Shown one piece after another: positions 7,181 through 14,832 of a DNA stretch of 19,869 nt (within the stretch, counting starts at the first letter, position 1; each line of letters begins with the position of its first letter). The position numbers and the translations under genes are program-made. The stretch is from CAZYJD01 sp964647785 (GTDB lineage Bacteria > Bacteroidota > Bacteroidia > NS11-12g > UBA9320): NCBI GenBank assembly GCA_964647785.1, contig CAZYJD010000037.1:1-19869 (forward strand), read 5' to 3'. The notes under the pieces are model-generated. The model ran no database searches and had not been told where the DNA came from. It saw nothing but the letters and a program-made list of their open reading frames with translations.

Positions 7181-8180
7181 TCATGTCGAGAAAATCGAGC
7201 AGATTGGAGTGGAATAATTTATCTTTTACAGACTGGCTTAAATCATCCATTTCTTGAATAAATCTGCCGTGATCCAGATCTCCAAGTGGAAATGGATAGT
7301 CTGTTCCATAAGCCACCTTGTTTTCTCCCATCACCTTAATTAAATAACGCAAAGCATCCGGGTCGTGGGTGATTCCATCCACCCAAAATTTACCCTTGTA
7401 ATCATAAGGATCGCTCACATTATTCAGGTTAACCAAATCAGGCCGGCAATGCCAACCGTGCGATATTCTACCCAAAGTAAAAGGAAAGGAGCCTCCGCCA
7501 TGGGCAAACATTACCCTGAGCTTGGGATAGCGATCGAATATTCCTCCAAACAACATGGAACAAATCGCTCTGCTTGTCTCAGCAGGCATACCAACCAGCC
7601 ACGGCAACCAATATTTTCTCATATCGTCCTGGCCCATCATCTCCCATGGATGCACAAAAATGGCCATCCCCAATGATTCCGCAGCTTCATAAAACGGATA
7701 AAAAAACGGGTCATCGAGGTTTTTATCCAACACATGCGAACCAATCTCCACTCCGGGCAATCCGAGTGATTTACAACGCTCCAATTCAATGACTGATAGT
7801 TCAGGATTTTGCATGGGCAAGGTTCCCAATGAAATGAACCGATCAGGGTAATCTTTCTGAACCCCGGCAATATGATCGTTCAGAAACTGCGACCAATCGA
7901 AGGTGTCTCGAGCTTTTGCCCAATAATTGAATAATACGGGGATGGTGCAGAGCGTCATTTTCTCCACTCCATTTTCATCCATGTCGCGGATGATTGCTTC
8001 AGGGCTCCAGCAATTTTCCTTCACCCTTCTGAAAAACACCCCATCATCGCGCATCATTTTTTTGGTCCCCTCCGGTTCATCTTCAAGGTAGATGAAGCCT
8101 TTATAACCATACTTCTCATGGAGCATGGGCCATGATTCAGGCATGATATGGGCGTGACTATCTATTTTTCTTTGTTGCAT
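7173..8180 (-). CDS. nbaD: 2-amino-3-carboxymuconate-6-semialdehyde decarboxylase (ACMSD)
   Basis: 335-aa amidohydrolase-superfamily enzyme, full length. It decarboxylates ACMS, the ring-opened product of 3-hydroxyanthranilate, to 2-aminomuconate semialdehyde, diverting carbon from quinolinate/NAD. It closely resembles human ACMSD: HAH metal ligands (His9, His11), ENCW with the preceding substrate-binding Arg51, LPMQ, HPWEM (His177), KYWLPWLVGMPAET, FAHGGG (His227), and YGTDYPFPLG with the metal/catalytic Asp294. All zinc-site positions known from the family are present, so activity is expected. It starts 9 bp after the stop of the dioxygenase that makes its substrate, and its own 3' end overlaps the barrel gene by 8 bp. 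Confidence is high because both sequence and context agree. Confidence 0.97.
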   Translation of the reverse strand: MQQRKIDSHAHIMPESWPMLHEKYGYKGFIYLEDEPEGTKKMMRDDGVFFRRVKENCWSPEAIIRDMDENGVEKMTLCTIPVLFNYWAKARDTFDWSQFLNDHIAGVQKDYPDRFISLGTLPMQNPELSVIELERCKSLGLPGVEIGSHVLDKNLDDPFFYPFYEAAESLGMAIFVHPWEMMGQDDMRKYWLPWLVGMPAETSRAICSMLFGGIFDRYPKLRVMFAHGGGSFPFTLGRISHGWHCRPDLVNLNNVSDPYDYKGKFWVDGITHDPDALRYLIKVMGENKVAYGTDYPFPLGDLDHGRFIQEMDDLSQSVKDKLFHSNLLDFLDMNE

Positions 8181-8189
8181 TTTTATCGA

Positions 8190-8717
8190 TCAAACAAATC
8201 TCGGATCTGATTCCATCACATGACCGCATTGGTTGCATGTACGCATGTCTTCACTCCCATAAAACGCTCTAAAACGCGGCAGAAAATCCTTTTCAATATT
8301 CTCGAGATGAAAATATGTTTCATGAAGTTTGTTGTTGCACTTTTCACAGAACCAAAGCAGACCGTCGGTGTGGTTTTCTTTTCTTTTCACTTCAATGACC
8401 AAGCCGATTGACCCCTGAGAACGCATGGGTGAATGTGGCACTTTAGCCGGTAATAAGAACATTTCTCCTTCACGTACTGGAATATCAACCGCTTGTCCTT
8501 CTTCCTGAATGCGCACATTGATATCGCCTTCCAGCTGATAAAAAAGTTCTTCGGTTTCATTGTAGTGATAATCTTTCCTGGCATTCGGCCCGGCAACAAT
8601 CATTACAATATAATCACCTGCTTCCTTATACAAATTGCGGTTTCCAACGGGTGGCTTGAGCTCCGAACGATTTTCATCAATCCACTGCTTGAGATTAAAG
8701 GGTCTTCTAACTGACAT
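8190..8717 (-). CDS. nbaC: 3-hydroxyanthranilate 3,4-dioxygenase
   Basis: 175-aa cupin enzyme that opens the ring of 3-hydroxyanthranilate to ACMS with O2 and Fe(II). The catalytic iron ligands fall at His51, Glu57 and His95, the same numbers as in the well-studied Cupriavidus enzyme. Substrate-binding Arg47, Arg99 and Glu109 are also present. The C-terminus keeps the second, rubredoxin-like iron site of bacterial enzymes: C-E-K-C (124, 127) and C-N-Q-C (161, 164). I chose ATG 8717 (MSVRRPFNLKQW) because it matches the family N-terminus; the frame stays open further upstream to 8798, but that would overrun the divergent promoter region. TATTTTCG, about 19 nt before the start, is a weak -7 candidate. 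The next gene, 9 bp away, uses its product. Confidence 0.96.
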   Translation of the reverse strand: MSVRRPFNLKQWIDENRSELKPPVGNRNLYKEAGDYIVMIVAGPNARKDYHYNETEELFYQLEGDINVRIQEEGQAVDIPVREGEMFLLPAKVPHSPMRSQGSIGLVIEVKRKENHTDGLLWFCEKCNNKLHETYFHLENIEKDFLPRFRAFYGSEDMRTCNQCGHVMESDPRFV

Positions 8718-8786
8718 ACGAACTGTTTGCTTCGAAAATACTAAAATCCCTCCAGCGAAAAGGCCTTGATTATGAATTCCAGTACA

Positions 8787-8817
8787 TTGCAGGAGCACGC
8801 GGAAACAATTACATTTG
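8787..8817 (+). promoter_or_regulatory. Bacteroidota-type promoter for the tatA operon
   Basis: TTG (8787-8789) and an exact TAnnTTTG element, TACATTTG (8810-8817), 20 nt apart, match the Bacteroidota -33/-7 consensus with ideal spacing. The predicted start near 8824 gives a leader of about 12 nt before the tatA ATG at 8836. Confidence 0.8.
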
Positions 8818-8835
8818 CAGGCTAATAACAGTTAA

Positions 8836-9057
8836 ATGAACGCATTCATTTTCTTATTCGGACTGGGAGTACCGGAATGGATATTAATCATTCTGGCCAT
8901 CGTGTTGTTGTTTGGTGGAAGGAAGATTCCTGAACTCATGCGTGGCATTGGTCAGGGCATACGCGAATTCAACAATGCCAAAAACGATGTGCAACAACAC
9001 ATACGCGAAGGCATGAAAGAAGACGAGAAGAACAAGGGCACAGAAAAAAAAGATTAA
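8836..9057 (+). CDS. tatA: Twin-arginine translocase subunit TatA/TatE
   Basis: 73-aa component of the Tat system, which exports folded proteins across the inner membrane. The short N-terminus is followed by one membrane helix (about 10-27, EWILIILAIVLLFGG), the conserved FGGRKIPEL hinge, an amphipathic helix (MRGIGQGIREFNNA), and a highly charged Lys/Glu tail, the standard TatA layout and size. It is the first gene after a good promoter, and gatA follows after 15 bp in the same frame. tatC is not in the window. Confidence 0.95.
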   Translation: MNAFIFLFGLGVPEWILIILAIVLLFGGRKIPELMRGIGQGIREFNNAKNDVQQHIREGMKEDEKNKGTEKKD

Positions 9058-9072
9058 TCACACCTAGGACTT

Positions 9073-10503
9073 TTGAAAAAGTACCGCTCTTTACTATCCG
9101 TTCAGCAAGATCTGGCCAAGGGAGTTGTAACCATCCCTGAGCTGGCAAATTATTACCTCCGAAATATTCGTGAGAACAGTCACCTCAATGCCTTTTTAGA
9201 GGTGTATGAAGAGGAAGTGCTAAGTCGGGCTGAAGAAATTCAAAAGAAATACGAGGAAGGAAAAGCAGGTAAACTGGCCGGAATGATCATCGGTCTAAAA
9301 GACAATATTTGCTATAAAGGCCATAAAGTTTCGGCCAGCAGCAAAATTTTGGAAGGATTCACTTCCCTTTATTCTGCAACGGTTACCGAGCGCTTACTTG
9401 CTGAAGATGCCATCATCATCGGTCGGCTCAATTGTGATGAATTTGCCATGGGCGCCAGCAATGAAAATTCCGCATATGGCCCAGTGCTAAATGCCCTTGA
9501 CAACAACAAGGTTCCAGGTGGTTCATCAGGTGGTTCGGCGGTTGCGGTGCAGGCTGAATTGTGCCTGGCAGCACTCGGGAGCGACACCGGTGGCTCCATT
9601 CGCCAACCTGCATCTTTTACAGGAAATATAGGTTTCAAACCAAGCTATGGTCGCATTAGCAGATGGGGCCTTTTGGCATATGCTTCTTCTTTCGATCAAA
9701 TTGGCCCAATAACTTCCAGTGTCTACGATTCTGCCCTCTTGACCGAAATCATGTCAGGAAAAGATGAAAAGGATGCCACCTGTTCTGAAAAAGAAGTGCC
9801 TGCATTCTCCGCAGGATTTGACCAACATGGTGTGCGTCGCATTGGCATCATTCGCGATTGCATCGAATCAGAAGGTCTTGACCCCGAAATAAAGGACTAT
9901 TTCTATCAGTTGATCGAACAATTACAATCGCAAGGATTGGAAGTTGATTTGGTTGACTTTCCATTCTTGGATTATATGGTACCGGTTTATTATGTGCTTA
10001 CTACTGCTGAAGCTTCTAGTAATTTGGCGCGTTATCAGGGCTTGCTTTATGGATATCGCAGTGCAGATGCCGAAGATTTGGAAAGTACATTTAAGAAATC
10101 GAGAAGTGAAGGTTTTGGCCCAGAGGTACAAAGACGGATTATGACCGGAACCTTTGTGCTATCAAGCGACCATTACGATGCTTACTATACCAAGGCTCAG
10201 AAAGTTAGAAGGGTTATAACTGAGCGCACGGAAGATTTGCTAAGCAGTTATGATTTACTCATCAGCCCCACAACTCCGGGAACTGCCTTCGAAATAGGTG
10301 CTAAATCTAACGACCCCATTGCCATGTATCTAGCCGACATCTTTACGGTTCAGGCCAATATTGCAGGCATCCCGGCCATTTCCTTGCCGCTGGGCAATCA
10401 CTCCAATGGCATGCCTTTTGGCATACAACTAATGGCATCAAAATTTGAGGATGATCGATTGTTGGCCTTTTCGGCACAGTTAATGGGGGAGAATTGGGCA
10501 TGA
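9073..10503 (+). CDS. gatA: Asp/Glu-tRNA(Asn/Gln) amidotransferase subunit A
   Basis: 476-aa amidase-signature enzyme. As part of GatCAB it releases ammonia from glutamine to convert Glu-tRNA(Gln) and/or Asp-tRNA(Asn) to the correct aminoacyl-tRNA in the cytoplasm. The catalytic triad is visible: Lys76 in GLKDN, cis-Ser151 in PGGSSGGSA and nucleophile Ser175 in SDTGGSIRQPA, all shifted by three from the S. aureus enzyme (79/154/178). Length is normal. The start is a TTG at 9073: no ATG or GTG lies between the in-frame tatA stop (9055-9057) and this point, and LSVQQDLAKG begins the conserved N-terminal helix. It ends in a 4-bp ATGA overlap with the transglycosylase-like gene. gatB and gatC are not here, as is usual in this phylum. 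Confidence 0.95.
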   Translation: MKKYRSLLSVQQDLAKGVVTIPELANYYLRNIRENSHLNAFLEVYEEEVLSRAEEIQKKYEEGKAGKLAGMIIGLKDNICYKGHKVSASSKILEGFTSLYSATVTERLLAEDAIIIGRLNCDEFAMGASNENSAYGPVLNALDNNKVPGGSSGGSAVAVQAELCLAALGSDTGGSIRQPASFTGNIGFKPSYGRISRWGLLAYASSFDQIGPITSSVYDSALLTEIMSGKDEKDATCSEKEVPAFSAGFDQHGVRRIGIIRDCIESEGLDPEIKDYFYQLIEQLQSQGLEVDLVDFPFLDYMVPVYYVLTTAEASSNLARYQGLLYGYRSADAEDLESTFKKSRSEGFGPEVQRRIMTGTFVLSSDHYDAYYTKAQKVRRVITERTEDLLSSYDLLISPTTPGTAFEIGAKSNDPIAMYLADIFTVQANIAGIPAISLPLGNHSNGMPFGIQLMASKFEDDRLLAFSAQLMGENWA

Positions 10504-11735
10504 AACCCCTATTAAAAGTCATTCTTGTAGCCTGTTTTCTGTCATCCAGTCCTTTGCTTTTTGCATTTCCTGACTCCTCGGCAAACATCGGTTCAAGAAT
10601 ACAATCAATCCAAAATGAGGTGCCGCTGCTCTACAACAGTGAAACGCATCAGAAAATACAGACTTATCGCAAAAATTCTCAGGGCCACACGGCAAATATT
10701 TTAGGAAAGGCTGCATTTTATCTTCCACAGATTTCCCAGATTTTGCGGGAAGAGGGCCTGCCGGATGAGCTCAAATATTTGCCGATGGCCGTATCAGGAT
10801 TTGATCATTTAAAAGTGAGTTCATCAGGAGGAAGTGGGTTTTGGCAAATGAACTACCGCAATGCTGTTCGGCAGAATCTGCACATCAGTACCTATGTTGA
10901 TGAAAGAAGAGATTGGCTGAAATCGAGCCGGGCGGCGGCTCTGGAGCTCAAAAATCACTATGCAACCTTTAAAAAGTGGCCTTTAGCCATCGCAGCCTTT
11001 TACTGCGATGAAACCGATGTTCAAATTGCCATACGTATGGCCGGTGGTAACATGGAATTCTCCGACATTCAACCTTATCTGCCCGCAGAGGTAAGAGAGG
11101 TCATGTCATCTTTCACCGCAGCCGCTTATATGCTGAACTATTATACACTTGAAGAACTCGAACCTGAAGTTGTGGAGTGGCCCGATACCACATGCGTACA
11201 CCCAACCGATTGGCTTAGTTTTTCACAGCTGCAAATAGCCTTGGACATTTCTTTAGAAGAACTGCGATTGCTGAATCCAATTTTCAAAAAGAAAGTCATT
11301 CCCCATGCCGCTCGATCTTACACCCTGTCACTTCCCATTGAAAAAGCTTTGCTTTTTTCCGAACTGGGGGATAGCATTTATCGCATTGATCCCGGAAACT
11401 ATATGCCGGGGGGGGAACAGCCTGCAGAACCAGCGCCTCCTTTTACCAAGCCTGAGGTAACCCCTGAACCCGATGCGGCTGCCCGTACTTCTTCACAAAA
11501 CCAAGGCACCACAAGCGTCTACTACACGGTGCGAAGTGGAGAATACCTCGGTCTTATTGCCGATATTTTTGACGCCAATATCAGTGATGTTCGCAGGTGG
11601 AATGGATTGCGCGGCGATCGCATCAATGCAGGACAACGATTAAAGATGTATGTGCCCACATCAAAAGCAGACTACTACCGCAGTATGAACAACAAATCTG
11701 CCGCCCAAAAACGCCAGATTGCCAATGCAGACTGA
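10500..11735 (+). CDS. LysM protein with a degenerate lytic-transglycosylase (MltD/GH23-like) domain
   Basis: 411-aa exported protein. ATG 10500 overlaps the gatA stop (ATGA) and gives a signal peptide (MKPLLKVILVACFLSSSPLLFA); a TTG at 10494 is in frame but less likely. The SLT domain spans about 75-180: LPDELKYLP, GFWQM, VDERRD and WPLAIAAF align with MltD-type transglycosylases. However, the catalytic Glu of the E-S-G-F motif is Val98 (codon GTA at 10791-10793), and the usual AAYNAG is AAFYCD. The domain therefore probably binds peptidoglycan without cutting it. A LysM domain (about 341-388) follows a Pro-rich linker that contains eight consecutive G residues (11408-11415). It is coupled to the SGNH gene by an 11-bp overlap. 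The fold is confident; loss of activity is inferred. Confidence 0.88.
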   Translation: MKPLLKVILVACFLSSSPLLFAFPDSSANIGSRIQSIQNEVPLLYNSETHQKIQTYRKNSQGHTANILGKAAFYLPQISQILREEGLPDELKYLPMAVSGFDHLKVSSSGGSGFWQMNYRNAVRQNLHISTYVDERRDWLKSSRAAALELKNHYATFKKWPLAIAAFYCDETDVQIAIRMAGGNMEFSDIQPYLPAEVREVMSSFTAAAYMLNYYTLEELEPEVVEWPDTTCVHPTDWLSFSQLQIALDISLEELRLLNPIFKKKVIPHAARSYTLSLPIEKALLFSELGDSIYRIDPGNYMPGGEQPAEPAPPFTKPEVTPEPDAAARTSSQNQGTTSVYYTVRSGEYLGLIADIFDANISDVRRWNGLRGDRINAGQRLKMYVPTSKADYYRSMNNKSAAQKRQIANAD

Positions 11736-13344
11736 AAAGCCAAATGGACAAGAGGAGCATCGCTCCATAAACATCTGGCAAGTAGTTGTCGCCTTGTTAT
11801 TGGTGAATATTTTCCTTGGAGTTTGGGTGCTCTTGTCGCCAGAAGGCAAACTTGAATTTGCAGGCATACAAATCAAATCTACGCCCGCAAACAGCATTTT
11901 CAACCCTCCCAAGGTCAACAAAGTATCGCTCGATACCGTTTTGGCTGCCATCACCCCAGTAGATACGGCTGTTGAATTCATCGATTCGGTTACTTTGAAA
12001 GAACAAGAAGAAGAATTGCTAAAATCAGAATTTACAAGCACACTTGAATATCCCACCAAAGGGTCATTTGAGGTCATGAAGCAATTCTTTGCTGCGCTAT
12101 TGGAAACCGAACGCTCCGGAAACCCAATGCATGTCATCCATTATGGCGACTCACAATTGGAAGGTGATCGGATAACCGATTATCTCAGGAATCGTTTGCA
12201 GTTGAGGTTTGGAGGTAGCGGACCGGGCATTTTACTTCCGCTTGAACCCACCGCCCATTTGCGGCCAGGTGTGCGCCTCACCCAAAGCCCCGACTGGAAA
12301 AAAATGGCCATTTACGGAAACCTTGAAAAAGCTCCGGGCGGCAAATACGGACCGGGAGCAGCCTCGTTTTATCCTTCGGGGAAATACCGCGAACGCATTG
12401 GAACCGATACCTTCATACGTAAAAATTATGCCCTCATTGACAGTTTTCAGGAAGACACAGATGCCGCTTGGCAATACATCTATGATTCAGCAAGCTTTCA
12501 ATGGGACACCCTTTTGGAGCCTATCTATGTAAACCGTGAAACATCTTCCAGTTGGTTGAAAGTGCAATTTCTTTCAAACGGTTATCCCAAAACCAAAAAG
12601 TACAAACGCGCCTTCCTTCTATACAGCCATCCCAATGAATTTGAACTTAGCGTTCAAAACCCCGATAAAAAGCACCTAAACAGGCAAAAGGCAGCCGGTA
12701 CATTAGCGGGCATGCTCAGGCTGGATGTCACCCCTTCAGAAAAGAACATCCTACTGGGATTTGATGGCGGAGAAACGCCACTGATCATGGGTCTGTGTTT
12801 CGAAAGCGATAGTGGAATCAGCATTGATAACTTCCCGATGAGGGGAAGCTCAGCTTTGGGGTTTGAAACCATAGAGGGTGGCTTATTGGGTTCATTTCTC
12901 AATCAATTAAACACACGATTGATCATTCTTCAGTACGGAATTAATGTGGTTCCCAACCCTCAGAAATCATACAAGTATTACGAGCGAATGTTATCGGCAC
13001 AACTGGCCGCGCTCAAGAAAGCAGCACCATTCGCGTCCATCCTGGTCATTGGCCCTTCTGATATGAGCCGGCGTGGTATCAATGGATATGAGAGCTACCC
13101 CAATATTCCACTGATCAGGGATGCCATGAAAAATGCAGCCTTTGCAAATCATTGCGCGTTCTGGGATCTTTATGAAGCCATGGGAGGCCAAAACTCCATG
13201 GTGAGTTGGGTGCAGGCCAGCCCATCTTTGGGGAACAAGGATTTCACACATTTCAGCACAGCGGGAGCGCGATATGTAGGAGAAATGCTGTACAATGTAT
13301 TGCTTAGGGAGTATGTGGCATACAAAAAGAACCTCTTGCCCTGA
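11725..13344 (+). CDS. Membrane-anchored SGNH/GDSL-hydrolase-like protein
   Basis: 539-aa protein with one N-terminal membrane anchor (about residues 17-37) and a periplasmic SGNH domain. Block I reads HYGDSQLEGD with nucleophile Ser143; block III is probably QYGIN; the catalytic Asp/His pair is DFTH (Asp506, His509), in a stretch followed by STAGARYVG. A large insert (about 160-380) separates block I from the rest, as in Bacteroidota SGNH proteins that accompany O-acyltransferase genes. Members of this superfamily add or remove acyl groups on polysaccharides, including peptidoglycan. No MBOAT partner is present here. The ATG at 11725 lies inside the 3' end of the LysM gene (11-bp overlap), so the two are probably made together and may act on the same cell-wall substrate. 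The substrate is not known. Confidence 0.8.
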   Translation: MQTEKPNGQEEHRSINIWQVVVALLLVNIFLGVWVLLSPEGKLEFAGIQIKSTPANSIFNPPKVNKVSLDTVLAAITPVDTAVEFIDSVTLKEQEEELLKSEFTSTLEYPTKGSFEVMKQFFAALLETERSGNPMHVIHYGDSQLEGDRITDYLRNRLQLRFGGSGPGILLPLEPTAHLRPGVRLTQSPDWKKMAIYGNLEKAPGGKYGPGAASFYPSGKYRERIGTDTFIRKNYALIDSFQEDTDAAWQYIYDSASFQWDTLLEPIYVNRETSSSWLKVQFLSNGYPKTKKYKRAFLLYSHPNEFELSVQNPDKKHLNRQKAAGTLAGMLRLDVTPSEKNILLGFDGGETPLIMGLCFESDSGISIDNFPMRGSSALGFETIEGGLLGSFLNQLNTRLIILQYGINVVPNPQKSYKYYERMLSAQLAALKKAAPFASILVIGPSDMSRRGINGYESYPNIPLIRDAMKNAAFANHCAFWDLYEAMGGQNSMVSWVQASPSLGNKDFTHFSTAGARYVGEMLYNVLLREYVAYKKNLLP

Positions 13345-13360
13345 CGAAAATCATTCTGTT

Positions 13361-13383
13361 CTTAACCCTTACAAAAGGTTAAG
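13361..13383 (+). terminator. Stem-loop after the SGNH gene
   Basis: Perfect 7-bp inverted repeat CTTAACC (13361-13367) / GGTTAAG (13377-13383) with a 9-nt loop, 16 bp past the SGNH stop. No T-run follows, so it is a weak terminator, an mRNA 3'-end stabiliser, or an operator for the stress-protein gene downstream. Confidence 0.4.
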
Positions 13384-13419
13384 CTGTTCATAAAATGACA
13401 TTTTTGAAAAATGGATTCC

Positions 13420-14262
13420 ATGCGCATACTTATTCCAACTGATTTTACCGATAGCTCAGAATTTGCATTGGGCATGGCGCTCAAGATTTCTTCTCGTATT
13501 CCGGTTGAACTTCATCTGATGCATGTGCTACAGCAATCGGTAGACCTCAATTTGGATTCGGCTGGAAATGTACTGGAAGATGGCGAAATAGATTATAGTG
13601 AATTTAAGCAGCTGAAAGTGCAGGCGGAAAAGGAAATGGAAACCGCCAAAAAAGAAAATCATCTAATCATTGATACGCATCTCATGGTGGGCAATATCAC
13701 CGATTGCATCCTAGATAAAGCTCTTCAAATCGAGGCAGACCTGATATTGATGGGCACACGGGGTGTTTACCGAAAAAGAGGGGTGCTGCGTGGAATTGAA
13801 ACCCAATATGTGGTACGGAAATCGCCGGTGCCCGTTCTTACAGTGATGTGCGACCGAAGTTTGCAGGCTTTCGATAGGCTGGTGTATGTAAGCGATTTTA
13901 AGCAGAAAGAAATGCATCGTACCGAAATCATTCGGAAATTTCAGATGGCCTTTGAAATGAAGCTGACCCTTTTATACATCAGCAATCGATCTGAAAGTGA
14001 ATCGTCAAAAGATGCCATCAGAAAACGGATGAAGGAATTTGCAGAATTTCACCATCTGGCGACTGAACAATATGAACTGTTCACTGACTTTACTGTTCAG
14101 GAAGGTGTGAATCACTTTGTTCAAATGCGCGATACTGATTTGGTTTGCCTGGCCACTCACGGCCGCCCGGGCTGGTTAAAAATCTTTTGGCCAAGCATAG
14201 CCGAGCATATTTCCACCCATATCTACAAACCTGTTCTCACCTATCATTTGAAAAGAGCATGA
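13420..14262 (+). CDS. Tandem-domain universal stress protein (UspA family)
   Basis: 280-aa cytoplasmic protein made of two Usp domains (about 1-145 and 150-280). Domain 1 begins MRILIPTDFTDSSEFAL and carries the ATP-binding G-2x-G-9x-G pattern (MGTRG to RGIE) with Ile in the final Ser/Thr position, then SPVPVLTV. Domain 2 has HGRPG, but the second half of the motif is lost (Ala where the last Gly should be), so it probably does not bind nucleotide. I chose ATG 13420 over the in-frame ATG 13411, because a -7-like element (CATTTTTG, 13399-13406) lies only 4 nt before the latter. It overlaps the YeeE-like gene by 4 bp (ATGA). Role: stress response or sensing, perhaps of the adjacent transporter; this is inference. 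Confidence 0.9.
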   Translation: MRILIPTDFTDSSEFALGMALKISSRIPVELHLMHVLQQSVDLNLDSAGNVLEDGEIDYSEFKQLKVQAEKEMETAKKENHLIIDTHLMVGNITDCILDKALQIEADLILMGTRGVYRKRGVLRGIETQYVVRKSPVPVLTVMCDRSLQAFDRLVYVSDFKQKEMHRTEIIRKFQMAFEMKLTLLYISNRSESESSKDAIRKRMKEFAEFHHLATEQYELFTDFTVQEGVNHFVQMRDTDLVCLATHGRPGWLKIFWPSIAEHISTHIYKPVLTYHLKRA

Positions 14263-14828
14263 AAGAATCATTGTACAATTGGATTACTGAGCCATGGCCC
14301 TGGTATGTATCGGGATTGATCATCACTTTGGTGATGGGTATTCTGCTCTTCTTCGGCAAATCATTTGGGTTTTCAGGAAATTTCCGAACCATTTGTTCCG
14401 CCTGTGGTGCAGGTAAAACCGCTAGTTTTTTTGACTTTAACTGGAAGCGGCAACGCTGGAATTTGTTTTTCATGCTGGGCAGTGTTCTCGGCGGGTTGGT
14501 GGTGCGTTTGTTCATGTGGAATGGCGAAGCAGTTCAAATCTCAGCAGCAACCATTGCAGACCTTAAAGCTCTTGGCTTTGGTGATGTAAACGGGCTTCAG
14601 CCGGCAGAATTGTTTAGCATAGAAGCCCTCAGCCATTGGCAAAATCTGCTCATTTTGAGCATAGGTGGATTGTTGATAGGCTTTGGAACGCGCTGGGCCG
14701 GTGGCTGTACCTCGGGACATGCCATCAGTGGTTTAAGTGATTTGCAACTCCCTTCTCTGATTGCGGTGATCGGTTTTTTTATTGGAGGGCTGCTCATGGT
14801 TCACGTCATTTATCCGATTATTTTTTAG
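14259..14828 (+). CDS. YeeE/YedE-family transporter, N-terminal half protein
   Basis: 189-aa inner-membrane protein with about four to five membrane helices. The family (DUF395, sulfur_transp) includes the thiosulfate transporter TsuA and the split PmpA/PmpB pair. Family hallmarks visible: CSACG (Cys46, Cys49) after the first helix and RWAGGCTSGHAISGLS (Cys150) in a later helix; conserved Cys residues are used for sulfur substrate relay in TsuA. ATG 14259 overlaps the Usp stop by 4 bp; a longer upstream frame exists but lies inside the Usp gene. The partner half follows 4 bp downstream. Substrate is probably a small sulfur compound (thiosulfate or persulfide-type), by family only. Confidence 0.9.
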   Translation: MKESLYNWITEPWPWYVSGLIITLVMGILLFFGKSFGFSGNFRTICSACGAGKTASFFDFNWKRQRWNLFFMLGSVLGGLVVRLFMWNGEAVQISAATIADLKALGFGDVNGLQPAELFSIEALSHWQNLLILSIGGLLIGFGTRWAGGCTSGHAISGLSDLQLPSLIAVIGFFIGGLLMVHVIYPIIF

Positions 14829-14832
14829 AGCG

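Noticed and set aside
8718..8798. 27-residue N-terminal extension of 3-hydroxyanthranilate dioxygenase
   Set aside because: The family starts at the MSVRRPF position with active-site numbering matching characterised enzymes; the extension overlaps the divergent tatA promoter region.
14145..14258. N-terminal extension of the first YeeE half
   Set aside because: It is out-of-frame sequence inside the universal stress protein gene; the ATG at 14259 with an ATGA overlap is the natural start.
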